A stretch of DNA of 64,000 bases from JAFGUB01 sp050305515 (GTDB taxonomy: Bacteria; Campylobacterota; Campylobacteria; Campylobacterales; Sulfurimonadaceae). This document shows positions 19,540 through 28,813 of the stretch, one piece after another. The notes beneath the pieces were generated by a model that was given only the letters and a program-made list of their open reading frames with translations, ran no database searches and had not been told where the DNA came from. The position numbers and the translations under genes were made by a program. Each line of letters opens with the position of its first letter. The first letter of the stretch is position 1. Location: positions 39,024 to 103,023 of the forward strand of contig JBNLFL010000038.1 in NCBI GenBank assembly GCA_050305515.1, read 5' to 3'.

Positions 19540-21174
19540 ATGTTAAATATGACGAAACAGTTAGTACTACTTGGTGTGTTGCTCACAGGAATCTTTAGCG
19601 GATGTTCCACCTCTTCATCCGACAATGCGCAAAGCAGTTCATCTTCTTACGAATCTTCCGCCGGGAGTGTGCAGAGCAGCAGCAGCCTCCCACTACAGAG
19701 CTCGTCCTCACTCTCTGCTGGCAGTGTTGCATCATCTTTAGATAATGCTTCATCAAGTACATTCTCTCAAAGCAGCAGTTCCGTAACATACAGCGTATCT
19801 TCCTCCCATGCGTTTTCAAGCGTTGCCCCTGTTGCAAGCAGCTCGTCACAAGCCCCCGTGATTCGCAGCACTCCCGATAACCCCTTTGCCAAAAACTACA
19901 CCGATGCCATTCCCGCCGATGCCACAAAGCTCGATTACGACGAACGCCGTTTCGGAGTTATTACCGGAGTGATCTATGCAGCTGATGAAACAACACCGCT
20001 TGAAGGGGTACGTGTCATCATCAAAGATCATAGCGAATACGGCTCGGTGCTCTCAGACGCTGAAGGACGTTACCAGATTGCCACAGAAGCCAGCGGTATT
20101 CAGGTACTTGACTTTGACAAATCGGGTTACACTCCCCTGCAGCGCCGTGTGACTACCCGGTGGAACCAGATAGCCACGGCCCCTAAAATCACCATGCTTG
20201 CGGTTGATGATAAAAGCACAACAATCACTCTGGCAAGCGCTGCCGTACAGACCCATACCGCTTCCACCATTGACGATGAACGCGGCGAACGCGCCGTTAC
20301 CATCGTGTTTGACAATGTGCACAAAGCCACGGTCATCAACAAAGACGGCAGCAGTTACACGCTTGAGACCATGAATGTCAGAGCCACCGAATTTACCACC
20401 CCGCAAAGCATGCCCGCCACGCTGCCACCGACTTCGGCCTTTACCTACTGTATTGACGTCACGGTAGATGGGGTGGACAAAGACGCCATGGTGCACTTTG
20501 ACACCAACGTCAGTTTCTTTGTTGACAACTTTTTGGGCGCTCCTGTAGGCACCGTTGTTCCCGTAGGCTATTATGACCGTACCCAAGCACTCTGGGTTGC
20601 CATGCCTAACGGTATCGTCGTCACACTGCTTGATGGCAACGGCGACGGAACGGTTGACGGTGTTGATGCCGACGATGACGGCGTAGCCGATGATATCAAC
20701 GGCAACGGAAGCACATACGATGAAGCCGCCGGACTGGGTGATAAAACCCGCTTTAGTGCAGATAGTACGTTTACAATGTTTTATAGTGATCACTTCACGA
20801 GTATTGATGCAAACTATGGTTGGAGGGAACCGCCTTTTATTTCACCACCTCTGATTGATGGAGACAACCTCCCACTTAATGAAAATAATCCTATAAAAAA
20901 TGATTGTTATAAGTCTTATGTAGCGCCTTCAGATAGAAGTTTTCATGAAGATATTACTATTCCGGGAACTTCTTATACTCTTTGGTACAACAGTAAAAAT
21001 ACAAAAGGGTATCATCTACAAAAAAATATTTCATTAAAAAATTGGATTGGTTCGTTAGGCACGATGGTAGCGTTTGATATCGCGGGTCAAGAACATACAA
21101 AAATTTTTCAGCCACAAACCGGAGAAAAAGAAGCTACTTTTTTTGGAATCGCAAAGATTATTTGGGGAATGTAA
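19540..21174 (+). CDS. N-terminal part of Rhs protein: lipoprotein with Ser-rich linker
   Basis: Reads as a 544-residue protein but is better seen as the front of the Rhs gene. It starts at ATG 19540 after GGAAG, has a lipoprotein signal peptide (lipobox FSGC), a long Ser-rich linker (residues about 20-110), a carboxypeptidase-regulatory/CNA-like domain (about 140-205; GVIYAADETTPLEGVRVII, DAEGRYQI) and an Asp-rich calcium-type loop (DGNGDGTVDGVDADDDG). The last residues before the stop, FFGIAKIIWGM, are out of phase: one frame over, the DNA reads FFWNRKDYLGNV, the usual Rhs sequence at this place, and continues directly into the next frame. The join is the T7 run at 21138-21144. Confidence 0.8.
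   Translation: MLNMTKQLVLLGVLLTGIFSGCSTSSSDNAQSSSSSYESSAGSVQSSSSLPLQSSSSLSAGSVASSLDNASSSTFSQSSSSVTYSVSSSHAFSSVAPVASSSSQAPVIRSTPDNPFAKNYTDAIPADATKLDYDERRFGVITGVIYAADETTPLEGVRVIIKDHSEYGSVLSDAEGRYQIATEASGIQVLDFDKSGYTPLQRRVTTRWNQIATAPKITMLAVDDKSTTITLASAAVQTHTASTIDDERGERAVTIVFDNVHKATVINKDGSSYTLETMNVRATEFTTPQSMPATLPPTSAFTYCIDVTVDGVDKDAMVHFDTNVSFFVDNFLGAPVGTVVPVGYYDRTQALWVAMPNGIVVTLLDGNGDGTVDGVDADDDGVADDINGNGSTYDEAAGLGDKTRFSADSTFTMFYSDHFTSIDANYGWREPPFISPPLIDGDNLPLNENNPIKNDCYKSYVAPSDRSFHEDITIPGTSYTLWYNSKNTKGYHLQKNISLKNWIGSLGTMVAFDIAGQEHTKIFQPQTGEKEATFFGIAKIIWGM
21121..21144 (+). other. Slippery T7 heptamer with upstream GGAG: likely -1 frameshift site
   Basis: In the upstream reading frame the codons are ACT TTT TTT, so the seven T at 21138-21144 form a T_TTT_TTT heptamer in exactly the phase needed for -1 ribosomal slippage. 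A Shine-Dalgarno-like GGAG at 21121-21124 sits 13 nt upstream, comparable with the stimulator spacing in dnaX. A -1 shift joins both frames into one 1948-residue protein. A lost T in a phase-variable or mutated homopolymer, or a sequencing error, would look the same. Confidence 0.6.
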
Positions 21175-24100
21175 GCAATAGTCCTCAAAACGCTCAAATT
21201 TTGGTAAATCGACAGGATATTCAATACATTACCTATATATGTAACCCCCGCAAAACGTGCTCGATAATAACTCAGCTTGGGACCTATAGTATTGATTTAT
21301 TTGGTCGAGATATGCAGAGCATAGAAAATTCAGAGCTTTTTACACCTAAAAGCCATATGTCAAATTCATACTTAACCGCTAATGCGTATGCCAGAAACTA
21401 CACATTTCCGGGGATAGATCAAGACAATATTGCAAATGGTTGGAATTTCGATGGCATTCATGAAACTATCAATTCGCTCGAATTAAACAAGAAAAATCGT
21501 TATCGTGTTTCTTTTATGGGATATGGGCTAATGCCTGATTTTATTGATAATTCCGGACAAAAATATTATGTTCGGGACATGTTGGTAGATGATTTTGGAA
21601 ACAAGTATAGAAAACGCACAAATTACATTAGCCTTCAAAAAGCCAAAGAGTCTGTTGAAACCTTTTATTTGGGTAGTGGTAAACAGCCATATTCAGAAAC
21701 CAACACGACATTTGCCAATTTTAGACTTAGCAGCAATTTTGATTTTACTCTTGACAACTTTGGAAATCTCATCATTGTAGACGATCATAAAATATTTAAA
21801 GCGTATCATGATGGTCAGATCCTGTTACTTTGCGGTGGCGAAGCAGGAGATGCGGAGGGAACTTATAATGAAGCACGTTTTCATGGTCTGAAAAGGCCTG
21901 TAGTAGATCAGAGAGGTAATATTTATGTAATTGACAGCGGTAATCACAAAATTAAAAAAATCGATACGACAGGTGAAGTATCAACAATAATAGGTCAAAA
22001 AAGTGACGCTATTCATAGTGGAGATGAAGGGCCGGCTAGTGAAGCGACAATGGCAGCCCCTACACATCTTGCAATAGATAGAAACGATAATCTTTATATT
22101 GGATTTGGTAGAGATCTAGCCGGGATCAATAAAGATATTCAAGAACGAATACGAGTTATTGATGCAGATGGGATTATTCATGCAGTGGCTGGTGAAATCG
22201 GTACAGTGTATCTCCGTGAAGGAAGTATTGATGCTTCGTATGCAGCACTTAATTATCTTCAAGAAGATTTGAAATTACTGATTGGTCCGGATGACGCTCT
22301 TTTTGTAGGGCCTTATCGAATAGAAAAGGTTGATTCCAAGCCCTTGTTTGATCAAGCTTCCCAAACCTATCGCGTGCAGGAAGACAATGTGCTAAAAGTA
22401 TTCGATACCGCCTTTAAGCACCTGCAAACTCTTGATACCGATACCAACACCACCCTCTACACCTTTAGCTATAACGACGCAAACCAACTCATCGCCATCA
22501 CTGACCGCTACGGTGAAACGACCCAAATTCGCTACACAGGCGGTATTGCTACAAGCATCATTGCCCCTAACGGTGATGAGACTACTTTACATATAGATGA
22601 AAACCGCAATCTGAGTGGCGTCACCTTTCCAGACGGCACCACTCAAAGCTTTGAATATAATGCCAATGACCTGATGACCGCCATGATCGAACCCAAAGGA
22701 AACCGCTTTGAACATGAGTATGACGAGCATGGCAGAGTCGTAAACTTTAAAGATGAACAAGGCGGTGTGTGGAACTATAACTATTTAAGAGATCCTGATG
22801 AACAATCGAGGATGATTAAGAAAACAGGTGCCGAAGGAAGTGAACGCTCTCAGACATTTATTAACAGGGATATGTCTACAGTTATCTATGAAGTTGATGA
22901 GACAGGAAATGAACGTCATATTACACAAAGTGCCACGACCACAACTGAAAAGCTATGTAACATTCAAATGGTTAGTGTCCCCTACGGTGATGAAGGGACA
23001 AGCACTACAATCAGCTATTTAAATGCACCGTTATGCTTCAATAATACTCGAGATTATTATCCTTACTCTTACCCTTTTGAACAGATATTGCAAAATAGAA
23101 AACGTGACTATATTGATGAAAATGCGACACTCCCGCAGAGCATTTCTTACACTACGACACGGCAGGCATCAATCTACATTTTTAAGTATTATTATAAGCT
23201 CGCAGGTGTTCTTTCCCTCACCACCACCCAAAAGATTGACTACACCACCAACACCCTAACGCAAAAAAGCCCCGCAGGAAGAGAACAGAGCGTCACTTTT
23301 AACCCCTTAGACATGCAACCCACAAAAATAGAAGCCGAAGGCCTCTACCCCATAACATTACGCTATGACAGTGAAGGACGTCTTCTGTCCACTAAACAAG
23401 AGAGCAGAGAAACTCTCTACAGCTACAACGCCAAAGGCGATCTGGAAACAAGCATCGACGCCAGAGGGATTCCGACTTATTACACGTATGACGCCATGCA
23501 CCGCATGATAAGCATCAAAAGCGAAGGCATAGAAACCATCTTTGCATACGATGACAACGGCAACCTCATAAGCCTTAGCACCCCCAATGCCGCAACGTTT
23601 CAAACCGGGCACAACGCCAACGACGCCCCCACCACCCAAACCTCGCCCTTAGGCCACACCACCACCTACACCTATGATAAAGAGCGCCGCTTAAGCACCA
23701 TTACCAAACCTTCAGGTAAAAGCATTGCCTACACCTACAAAGGCAAACGCATCGAGAGCATTACAGGAGATGCGCACACCACTGACTTTAGCTATGGTTG
23801 CGGTAGTAGATTAGAAGGCGTCAGTAGAGATGATGGTGAAGGGGTAAGCTATGCTTATGAACCTACCTATAACCGTATGACCAGCCAAAGCTACCAAGGC
23901 CTGCTCGATTCCAATGTGAGCTTTGAATATGCACCGTATGAAATACCATCATACAGCTACTATGATATATACAATCATTCCGAACAGGCTAATGCCCTCA
24001 TCTACCATCTGCCCGTAAGCATCACTTACGCAAAACAAACCCAAAGCTTAGAGTACGACAAAGACGGCCTACTCACTAAAGCAGGCGAAACAACCCTAAC

Positions 24101-25385
24101 AAGAGACACATTAGGCCGCATCACCAAACAAAGCGACACCAAAGGCTTTAGCACAACCTACACTTACAACGGCTACGGCGAAGCGGATGATACAATCACC
24201 ATTCATAACACCAACACCCTCTTTACCCAAAAGATTCTCAAACGTGATGAGGGCGGAAGAATCCTTAGCACATTTGAACAACTAAAAGGCCATAGCCTCC
24301 CCACCATCACCGCTTACATGTATGATCGTAACGGCAGACTCATAGAGGTACAACAAGACGCCACCATCACCGAACGCTACACCTACGATAACAACGGTAA
24401 CCGCCTAAGCGAAGAAGTCAACACCACCATAGGCACCTACAACCAAGAAGACCAACTCAAAAGCTATGGCACTACAGAGTATGAATACAATAGTGATGGC
24501 TACTTACATGTAAAAAGAACAGCTACAGGAACCACCACATATGAGTACGGTATCTTTGGAGAACTCAAAAGCGTAGCACTTGAAGATGGTACCCTCATAA
24601 CCTACCAACACAATATCAACCACCAAAGAGTAGCCAAATACATCAACGGAACACTCAAAGAGAAATACCTCTGGTTAAACCTAACAACACTCTTAGCCAC
24701 TTATGACAAAGATGATAAGCTCATAACCCGTTACATGTACACCAGTGACAGAGTTCCCGAAACAATGACAACAGAGAACAATGAGACGTACCACTTGCTT
24801 TATAATCATCAAGGGTCTCTTAGAGCGGTAGTTGATAGTGAAGGGAAAATCATCAAAGAGCTGCAATACGACAGTTTTGGTAACATTACCCTTGACACGA
24901 ACAGTGCCTTACATGTAAACTTTGGGTTTGCGGGTGGGCTTTACGACAAAGATACCAAACTCACACGGTTTGGCTATAGAGACTATGATGCTCAAACAGG
25001 GAAGTGGACGGCTAAAGACCCGATTGGGTTTGATGGTGGGGATACTAATCTTTATGGGTATGTGCTTGGGGATCCGGTTGATTTTGTGGATCCGAGTGGT
25101 GAGTCATTTCAAGTAATTGTAGCTATAACTGTAGGTGGTGGCGGTTTAATTTCATATGTATACAAAACAGTGAAAATAATAAACAATGCAAGTATAGCTT
25201 TGGAGGTTGAAGAATCTTGCAGACAAACACTCAGCCAGCTATATTTTTCACTCGATCAAGCTGAAAAAACTTGTAGCCCTGATGCAGATAACGTGGCGAA
25301 TCAAATACGACAGACAATTGCGAACGTAAATATTGAATGCTATAAACTTGTTACGAAATACGGAGGCAACTATTGGATTCGGTAA
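21162..25385 (+). CDS. Rhs/YD-repeat polymorphic toxin, main open frame
   Basis: 1407 residues from the TTG at 21162, but coding sense extends back to 21144, where it joins the preceding lipoprotein frame. Order: NHL-like propeller repeats (about 185-400; VVDQRGNIYVIDSGNHKIKK), many YD repeats (about 430-1200; for example YTYDKERRLSTI), then the Rhs core (LLYNHQGSLRAVVDSEG, FGYRDYDAQTGKWTAKDP, LYGYVLGDPVDFVDPSG). After the DPxG junction near residue 1310 comes a tip of about 95 residues with a hydrophobic segment and several Cys; it resembles no toxin I recognise. Rhs proteins form a shell around a C-terminal toxin that is released after delivery. The tip is followed, with a 13-bp overlap, by a candidate immunity gene. 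Confidence 0.85.
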   Translation: MGNVSNSPQNAQILVNRQDIQYITYICNPRKTCSIITQLGTYSIDLFGRDMQSIENSELFTPKSHMSNSYLTANAYARNYTFPGIDQDNIANGWNFDGIHETINSLELNKKNRYRVSFMGYGLMPDFIDNSGQKYYVRDMLVDDFGNKYRKRTNYISLQKAKESVETFYLGSGKQPYSETNTTFANFRLSSNFDFTLDNFGNLIIVDDHKIFKAYHDGQILLLCGGEAGDAEGTYNEARFHGLKRPVVDQRGNIYVIDSGNHKIKKIDTTGEVSTIIGQKSDAIHSGDEGPASEATMAAPTHLAIDRNDNLYIGFGRDLAGINKDIQERIRVIDADGIIHAVAGEIGTVYLREGSIDASYAALNYLQEDLKLLIGPDDALFVGPYRIEKVDSKPLFDQASQTYRVQEDNVLKVFDTAFKHLQTLDTDTNTTLYTFSYNDANQLIAITDRYGETTQIRYTGGIATSIIAPNGDETTLHIDENRNLSGVTFPDGTTQSFEYNANDLMTAMIEPKGNRFEHEYDEHGRVVNFKDEQGGVWNYNYLRDPDEQSRMIKKTGAEGSERSQTFINRDMSTVIYEVDETGNERHITQSATTTTEKLCNIQMVSVPYGDEGTSTTISYLNAPLCFNNTRDYYPYSYPFEQILQNRKRDYIDENATLPQSISYTTTRQASIYIFKYYYKLAGVLSLTTTQKIDYTTNTLTQKSPAGREQSVTFNPLDMQPTKIEAEGLYPITLRYDSEGRLLSTKQESRETLYSYNAKGDLETSIDARGIPTYYTYDAMHRMISIKSEGIETIFAYDDNGNLISLSTPNAATFQTGHNANDAPTTQTSPLGHTTTYTYDKERRLSTITKPSGKSIAYTYKGKRIESITGDAHTTDFSYGCGSRLEGVSRDDGEGVSYAYEPTYNRMTSQSYQGLLDSNVSFEYAPYEIPSYSYYDIYNHSEQANALIYHLPVSITYAKQTQSLEYDKDGLLTKAGETTLTRDTLGRITKQSDTKGFSTTYTYNGYGEADDTITIHNTNTLFTQKILKRDEGGRILSTFEQLKGHSLPTITAYMYDRNGRLIEVQQDATITERYTYDNNGNRLSEEVNTTIGTYNQEDQLKSYGTTEYEYNSDGYLHVKRTATGTTTYEYGIFGELKSVALEDGTLITYQHNINHQRVAKYINGTLKEKYLWLNLTTLLATYDKDDKLITRYMYTSDRVPETMTTENNETYHLLYNHQGSLRAVVDSEGKIIKELQYDSFGNITLDTNSALHVNFGFAGGLYDKDTKLTRFGYRDYDAQTGKWTAKDPIGFDGGDTNLYGYVLGDPVDFVDPSGESFQVIVAITVGGGGLISYVYKTVKIINNASIALEVEESCRQTLSQLYFSLDQAEKTCSPDADNVANQIRQTIANVNIECYKLVTKYGGNYWIR

Positions 25386-25876
25386 GATGGAAGAAAAAAT
25401 ATAATATATTCTTATTGTTGTTTATTTTTTTATTTATCTTTCTTTGGATGCCATTTTTTGTTAGTGCGGTTTATCCAAAAGAATATTGTCTAAACAATTA
25501 TTGTTTAAAACGTCCTGACAATTATATGTTTACACGTTTTCTCAATGATGTAGAGCATCAATCGTCATTTTGTTTTTATACATTAAGCTGTAAAAGTCAA
25601 TACAAAATAGATGGTTATTTAAATACACTTATATTTAACAACATATCTGGTAGTCAGTTTTCATTCGGTATTGGGAAAGAGGACAAAAGAGTCATTGAAA
25701 CAGAAAAAATATATATTAAAAGTACATCCAAGTGTAAATATTCAGAAATTTTGATTGAAGAAGATGGTTTAAATAGAGTTCAAGGATATTTTATTGTGGA
25801 TGATTATGTATTCCATTTATTTTCAGATAAACCTGAATTATTATCTAATGCAATTACTGATTTGTGCAGTGAATAG
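25373..25876 (+). CDS. Candidate immunity protein for the main Rhs tip
   Basis: A 167-residue protein with one strong N-terminal membrane segment (IFLLLFIFLFIFLWMPFFVS) and a Cys-containing outer domain. It overlaps the end of the Rhs gene by 13 bp and is very AT-rich, which is typical of exchangeable tip-immunity pairs. No family is recognised; the immunity role is inferred only from its position directly behind the toxin tip. Its membrane anchor would suit a tip that acts at or across the inner membrane. Confidence 0.5.
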   Translation: MDSVRWKKKYNIFLLLFIFLFIFLWMPFFVSAVYPKEYCLNNYCLKRPDNYMFTRFLNDVEHQSSFCFYTLSCKSQYKIDGYLNTLIFNNISGSQFSFGIGKEDKRVIETEKIYIKSTSKCKYSEILIEEDGLNRVQGYFIVDDYVFHLFSDKPELLSNAITDLCSE

Positions 25877-25885
25877 AGAAAAGGA

Positions 25886-26105
25886 AAAGGGGTCTGGGGG
25901 AAAGGTGCCTGGTGATACCTATAACTAAAATGATTACATGTAATCCAAAGGACACACTATTTCAGCCCTGCCAGATTATGAAATATTTGCCTTACATGTA
26001 AACCTTAAAAATGATTCTGGACTCCGCCGCTGGTGCTACGCACATCAGCTCTGGTTTCGAGGCTACAAACAACAAGCAGTTGTTGTTTGCTTTACGCCTC
26101 TCACC
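25886..26105 (+). repeat. Rhs-array repeat R, copy 1
   Basis: First of four copies of a leader repeat. It runs from a GGGGTCTGG stretch through GATACCTATAACTAAAATG, a TTACATGTAA palindrome at 25934, a conserved middle, a second palindrome at 25992, and a block ending in a perfect 10-bp inverted repeat with GCAG loop (26066-26089: CAAACAACAA / TTGTTGTTTG). It can be read in one frame as a peptide containing LRRWCYAHQLWFRGYKQQAV, and that frame continues without a stop into Rhs sequence at 26106. The two palindromes are 58 bp apart, exactly as in copy 2. Confidence 0.8.
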
Positions 26106-27584
26106 TACGCAGGCAAAAGCCAAACTCTTGAATACGATGCCGATGGCCTGCTCGTTAAGGCAGGAGAAACAACCCTAACCCGAGATACCCAAGGCCGCAT
26201 CACCGCCACCAGCGATACCCAAGGCTTTAAAACCAGCTTTGCGTATAACGGCTACGCAGAGCAAGAGGAGCAGATTATCACCCACAACACCACCGAACTC
26301 TTCAGACAAAAAATCCTCAAACGTGATGAGGGCGGAAGAATCCTAAGCAAACTCGAAGACCTTAAAGATCAAAGCCCCGTTGTTAGCACCTACACTTACG
26401 ATAGAAATGGCCGCCTTACCCAAGCACAAATCAACGGTACTACCACCGAACGCTACACCTATGATAACAACGGTAACCGCCTAAGCGAAGAAATCAACAC
26501 CACCATAGGCACCTACAACCAAGAAGACCAACTCAAAAGCTACGGTACTACAGAGTATGAATATAACACAGACGGCTACCTCAAAACCAAAACCACCCCC
26601 ACAGGAACCACTACATACGAGTACGGTATTTTTGGAGAACTCAAAAGCGTAGCACTTGAAGATGGTACACTTATTGAGTATCGGCACAATGTCAATAACC
26701 AAAGAGTAGCGAAACTGATTAATGGTGAGGTGGTAGAGAAGTATCTGTGGTTAAACCTTACCACACTACTTGCTACTTACGATAAAGACGATAATCTCAT
26801 CAACCGTTACATGTATACTGATGATAGGGTTCCTGACACCATGAGAGCAGAGAACAATGAGACGTATCACTTGCTTTATAATCATCAAGGGAGTCTAAGA
26901 GCCGTAGTAGATACAAACGGCACCATCGTTAAAGAGGTACAATACGACGCCTTTGGAAATATTACCCTTGACACGAACAGTGCTTTACATGTAAGCTTTG
27001 GGTTTGCAGGTGGATTGTATGATGAAGATACCAAACTCACACGGTTTGGTTATCGAGACTATGATGCCCAGACAGGGAAGTGGATGGCTAAAGACCCTAT
27101 AGGTTTCCAAGGTGGGGATACTAATCTTTATGGGTATGTGCTTGGGGATCCGGTTAATTTTGTGGATCCTTGGGGACTATTTCAGTTTGGCAAACGACCT
27201 TTAAGTGGGATGTCCAATACGTATTCGTTGGGTAGTATGAATATCGGTTTATTACATGAACATGGTTTTTTTGATAATGGAGCAAATGTCGGATTTTTTC
27301 CTACAGGTATCGGAGGAGATAGTCCAGTAAATCTTGATGCTTATACAATGTTTGGACCACACTACGATGATAATATAATGTTACAAGCACTAATAAACTT
27401 GCTAAGTAGTGGGCGTTGGCTTGCTGATGGTCAATTATGTAGTGGAAATCAAACTGCTGGTAGGACTAAATCAGGTAAGACAACATCAGATAGTTGTGAT
27501 TATGATTTGCTTCCACGTAATTGTCAGGATTTTGCAGATGCCCTAAGAGCAGAATATAAAAGATTAGGTGGTAAGACATGGTAA
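25944..27584 (+). pseudogene. Displaced (orphan) Rhs cassette 1 with LRAT/NlpC-like tip
   Basis: A continuous frame from a TAA at 25941-25943 to 27584. It begins in repeat R and from 26106 copies about 340 residues of the parent Rhs core, from YAGKSQTLEYDADGLL to LYGYVLGDPVNFVDPWG. No ATG, GTG or TTG occurs in frame before 26730, so it is a silent cassette unless recombined into the parent gene. The tip after DPWG has about 135 residues and ends with a LPRNCQDFADALRAEY motif preceded by GLLHEHGFF; a His followed later by NCxxF suggests a permuted papain-like (LRAT/NlpC-P60-type) hydrolase. That assignment is motif-based inference. The frame overlaps the next small membrane gene. Confidence 0.7.
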
Positions 27585-27874
27585 ATGCTATCAGGTTGAT
27601 AATAATTGTAAACATTATTCCGTATATTTATGTACCTATACAAATAGGTACACATATGCTAAAAGAATATTCAATTATTTTTCAAATAATAAATCAGATT
27701 TTTTCATTTGGATTACCAATACTTTTTTTGGCGATTGCTGTACTAAATGGCATTTATTTGTCACAAATAATTAAGTTGAAATGGCTTGTTGTATTAGTAG
27801 GAATAATTATTAATATTATTTTATATTTCTTTATTTTATATATATTCTCAATGTATGATTACAGTTTTATGTAG
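27578..27874 (+). CDS. Candidate immunity membrane protein for cassette 1
   Basis: A 98-residue, extremely hydrophobic protein with three predicted membrane segments (around residues 4-20, 33-57 and 66-90). Its ATG overlaps the last 7 bp of the cassette 1 frame, the normal layout of toxin and immunity genes in displaced Rhs tips. It has no recognised family and is strongly AT-rich. Immunity is inferred from position alone. Confidence 0.5.
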   Translation: MVNAIRLIIIVNIIPYIYVPIQIGTHMLKEYSIIFQIINQIFSFGLPILFLAIAVLNGIYLSQIIKLKWLVVLVGIIINIILYFFILYIFSMYDYSFM

Positions 27875-27886
27875 TTTCTTTGTGAA

Positions 27887-28090
27887 AAGCTTCTTAATGA
27901 TACCTATAACTAAAATGCTTACATGTAACCCAAAGGAGCCACCATTTCAGCCTTGCCAAATGTTGAAAACCTTGCCTTACATGTAAAACCAAAAACTGAT
28001 TGTGGACTCCGCCGCTGGTGCTACGCACATCAGCTCTGGTCCCGAGGCTACAAACAACAAGCAGTTGTTGTTTGCTTTACGCCTCTCACT
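27887..28090 (+). repeat. Rhs-array repeat R, copy 2
   Basis: Second copy of the leader repeat, with GATACCTATAACTAAAATG, palindromes at 27919 and 27977 and the inverted repeat at 28051-28074. It can be read as a peptide with ALPNVENLALHVK and RRWCYAHQLW. Here the junction to Rhs sequence is out of frame: the repeat reads into TSG and a stop. Confidence 0.8.
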
Positions 28091-28789
28091 TCTGGTTAAA
28101 CCTGACAACACTCTTAGCCACTTATGATAAAGACGATAAGCTCATAACACGATATGAATATACAGACAACAGAGTCCCCAACACCATGGAGCATAACAAC
28201 CAAACGTACCATCTGCTCTATAACCACTAAGGTGAAAAGCGTTAAGAAAAAGCCAATTGCTTGGCTTTTTTAGCTTTGAAACCAAAGGCGATGTGCAAAG
28301 CACCGCCGACGGAGACATACTACAGATGCAAACGGCACGCTTGTTAAAGAAGTACAATATGATAGTTTCGGTACCATCACACTAGATACCAATCCAGAGT
28401 TACATGTAAGCTTTGGGTTTGCGGGTGGACTCTACGACGAAGATACCAAACTCACACGGTTTGGCTATAGAGACTATGATGCTCAAACAGGGAAGTGGAC
28501 GGCTAAAGACCCGATTGGGTTTGATGGTGGGGATACGAATCTTTATGGGTATGTGCTTGGGGATCCGGTTGATTTTGTGGATCCGAGAGGATTAGATGTG
28601 CATTGTGGCATTGATCTGCCTGATCCATTGGACGGGATGCCGTATAAAGATCAATATAAGGATTTAAAAGATTTGTTAAATCCTAAGTTGCTGGATACCA
28701 AACTAGATGTTCAAATTTCACCAACTATTTCTTCTGATCAACAAGGCAATATGTATCCAGGTGTTGGAATAACAATACCACTAAAATAA
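28091..28789 (+). pseudogene. Displaced Rhs cassette 2, interrupted
   Basis: After repeat R the sequence joins the parent Rhs at LWLNLTTLLATYDKDDKL, one frame off. The frame stops at 28228-28230 after YHLLYNH, where a short segment carrying a transcription terminator replaces the parental QGSLRAV sequence. Rhs sequence resumes at about 28320 (DANGTLVKEVQYDSFG) and runs through FGYRDYDAQTGKW and DPVDFVDPRG to a short tip of about 65 residues ending in PGVGITIPLK. From 28440 to 28585 it is nearly identical to the parent gene. Only a GTG at 28553 could start the last part. It is a broken, recombination-only cassette; the tip is too short to classify. Confidence 0.7.
28247..28271 (+). terminator. 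Rho-independent terminator inside cassette 2
   Basis: Perfect 10-bp stem AAAAAGCCAA / TTGGCTTTTT with a TTGC loop, ending in a T run. It lies inside the segment that interrupts the Rhs core of cassette 2, so it would stop any transcript entering from upstream. Confidence 0.75.
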
Positions 28790-28813
28790 ATTCTTTAAAG
28801 AAGAGGAAAAATA

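Noticed and set aside
20053..20793. Minus-strand open frame of 246 codons under the Rhs lipoprotein gene
   Set aside because: It is opposite a well-supported lipoprotein with linker and regulatory-like domain; the translation is Val/Gly-rich with no motif.
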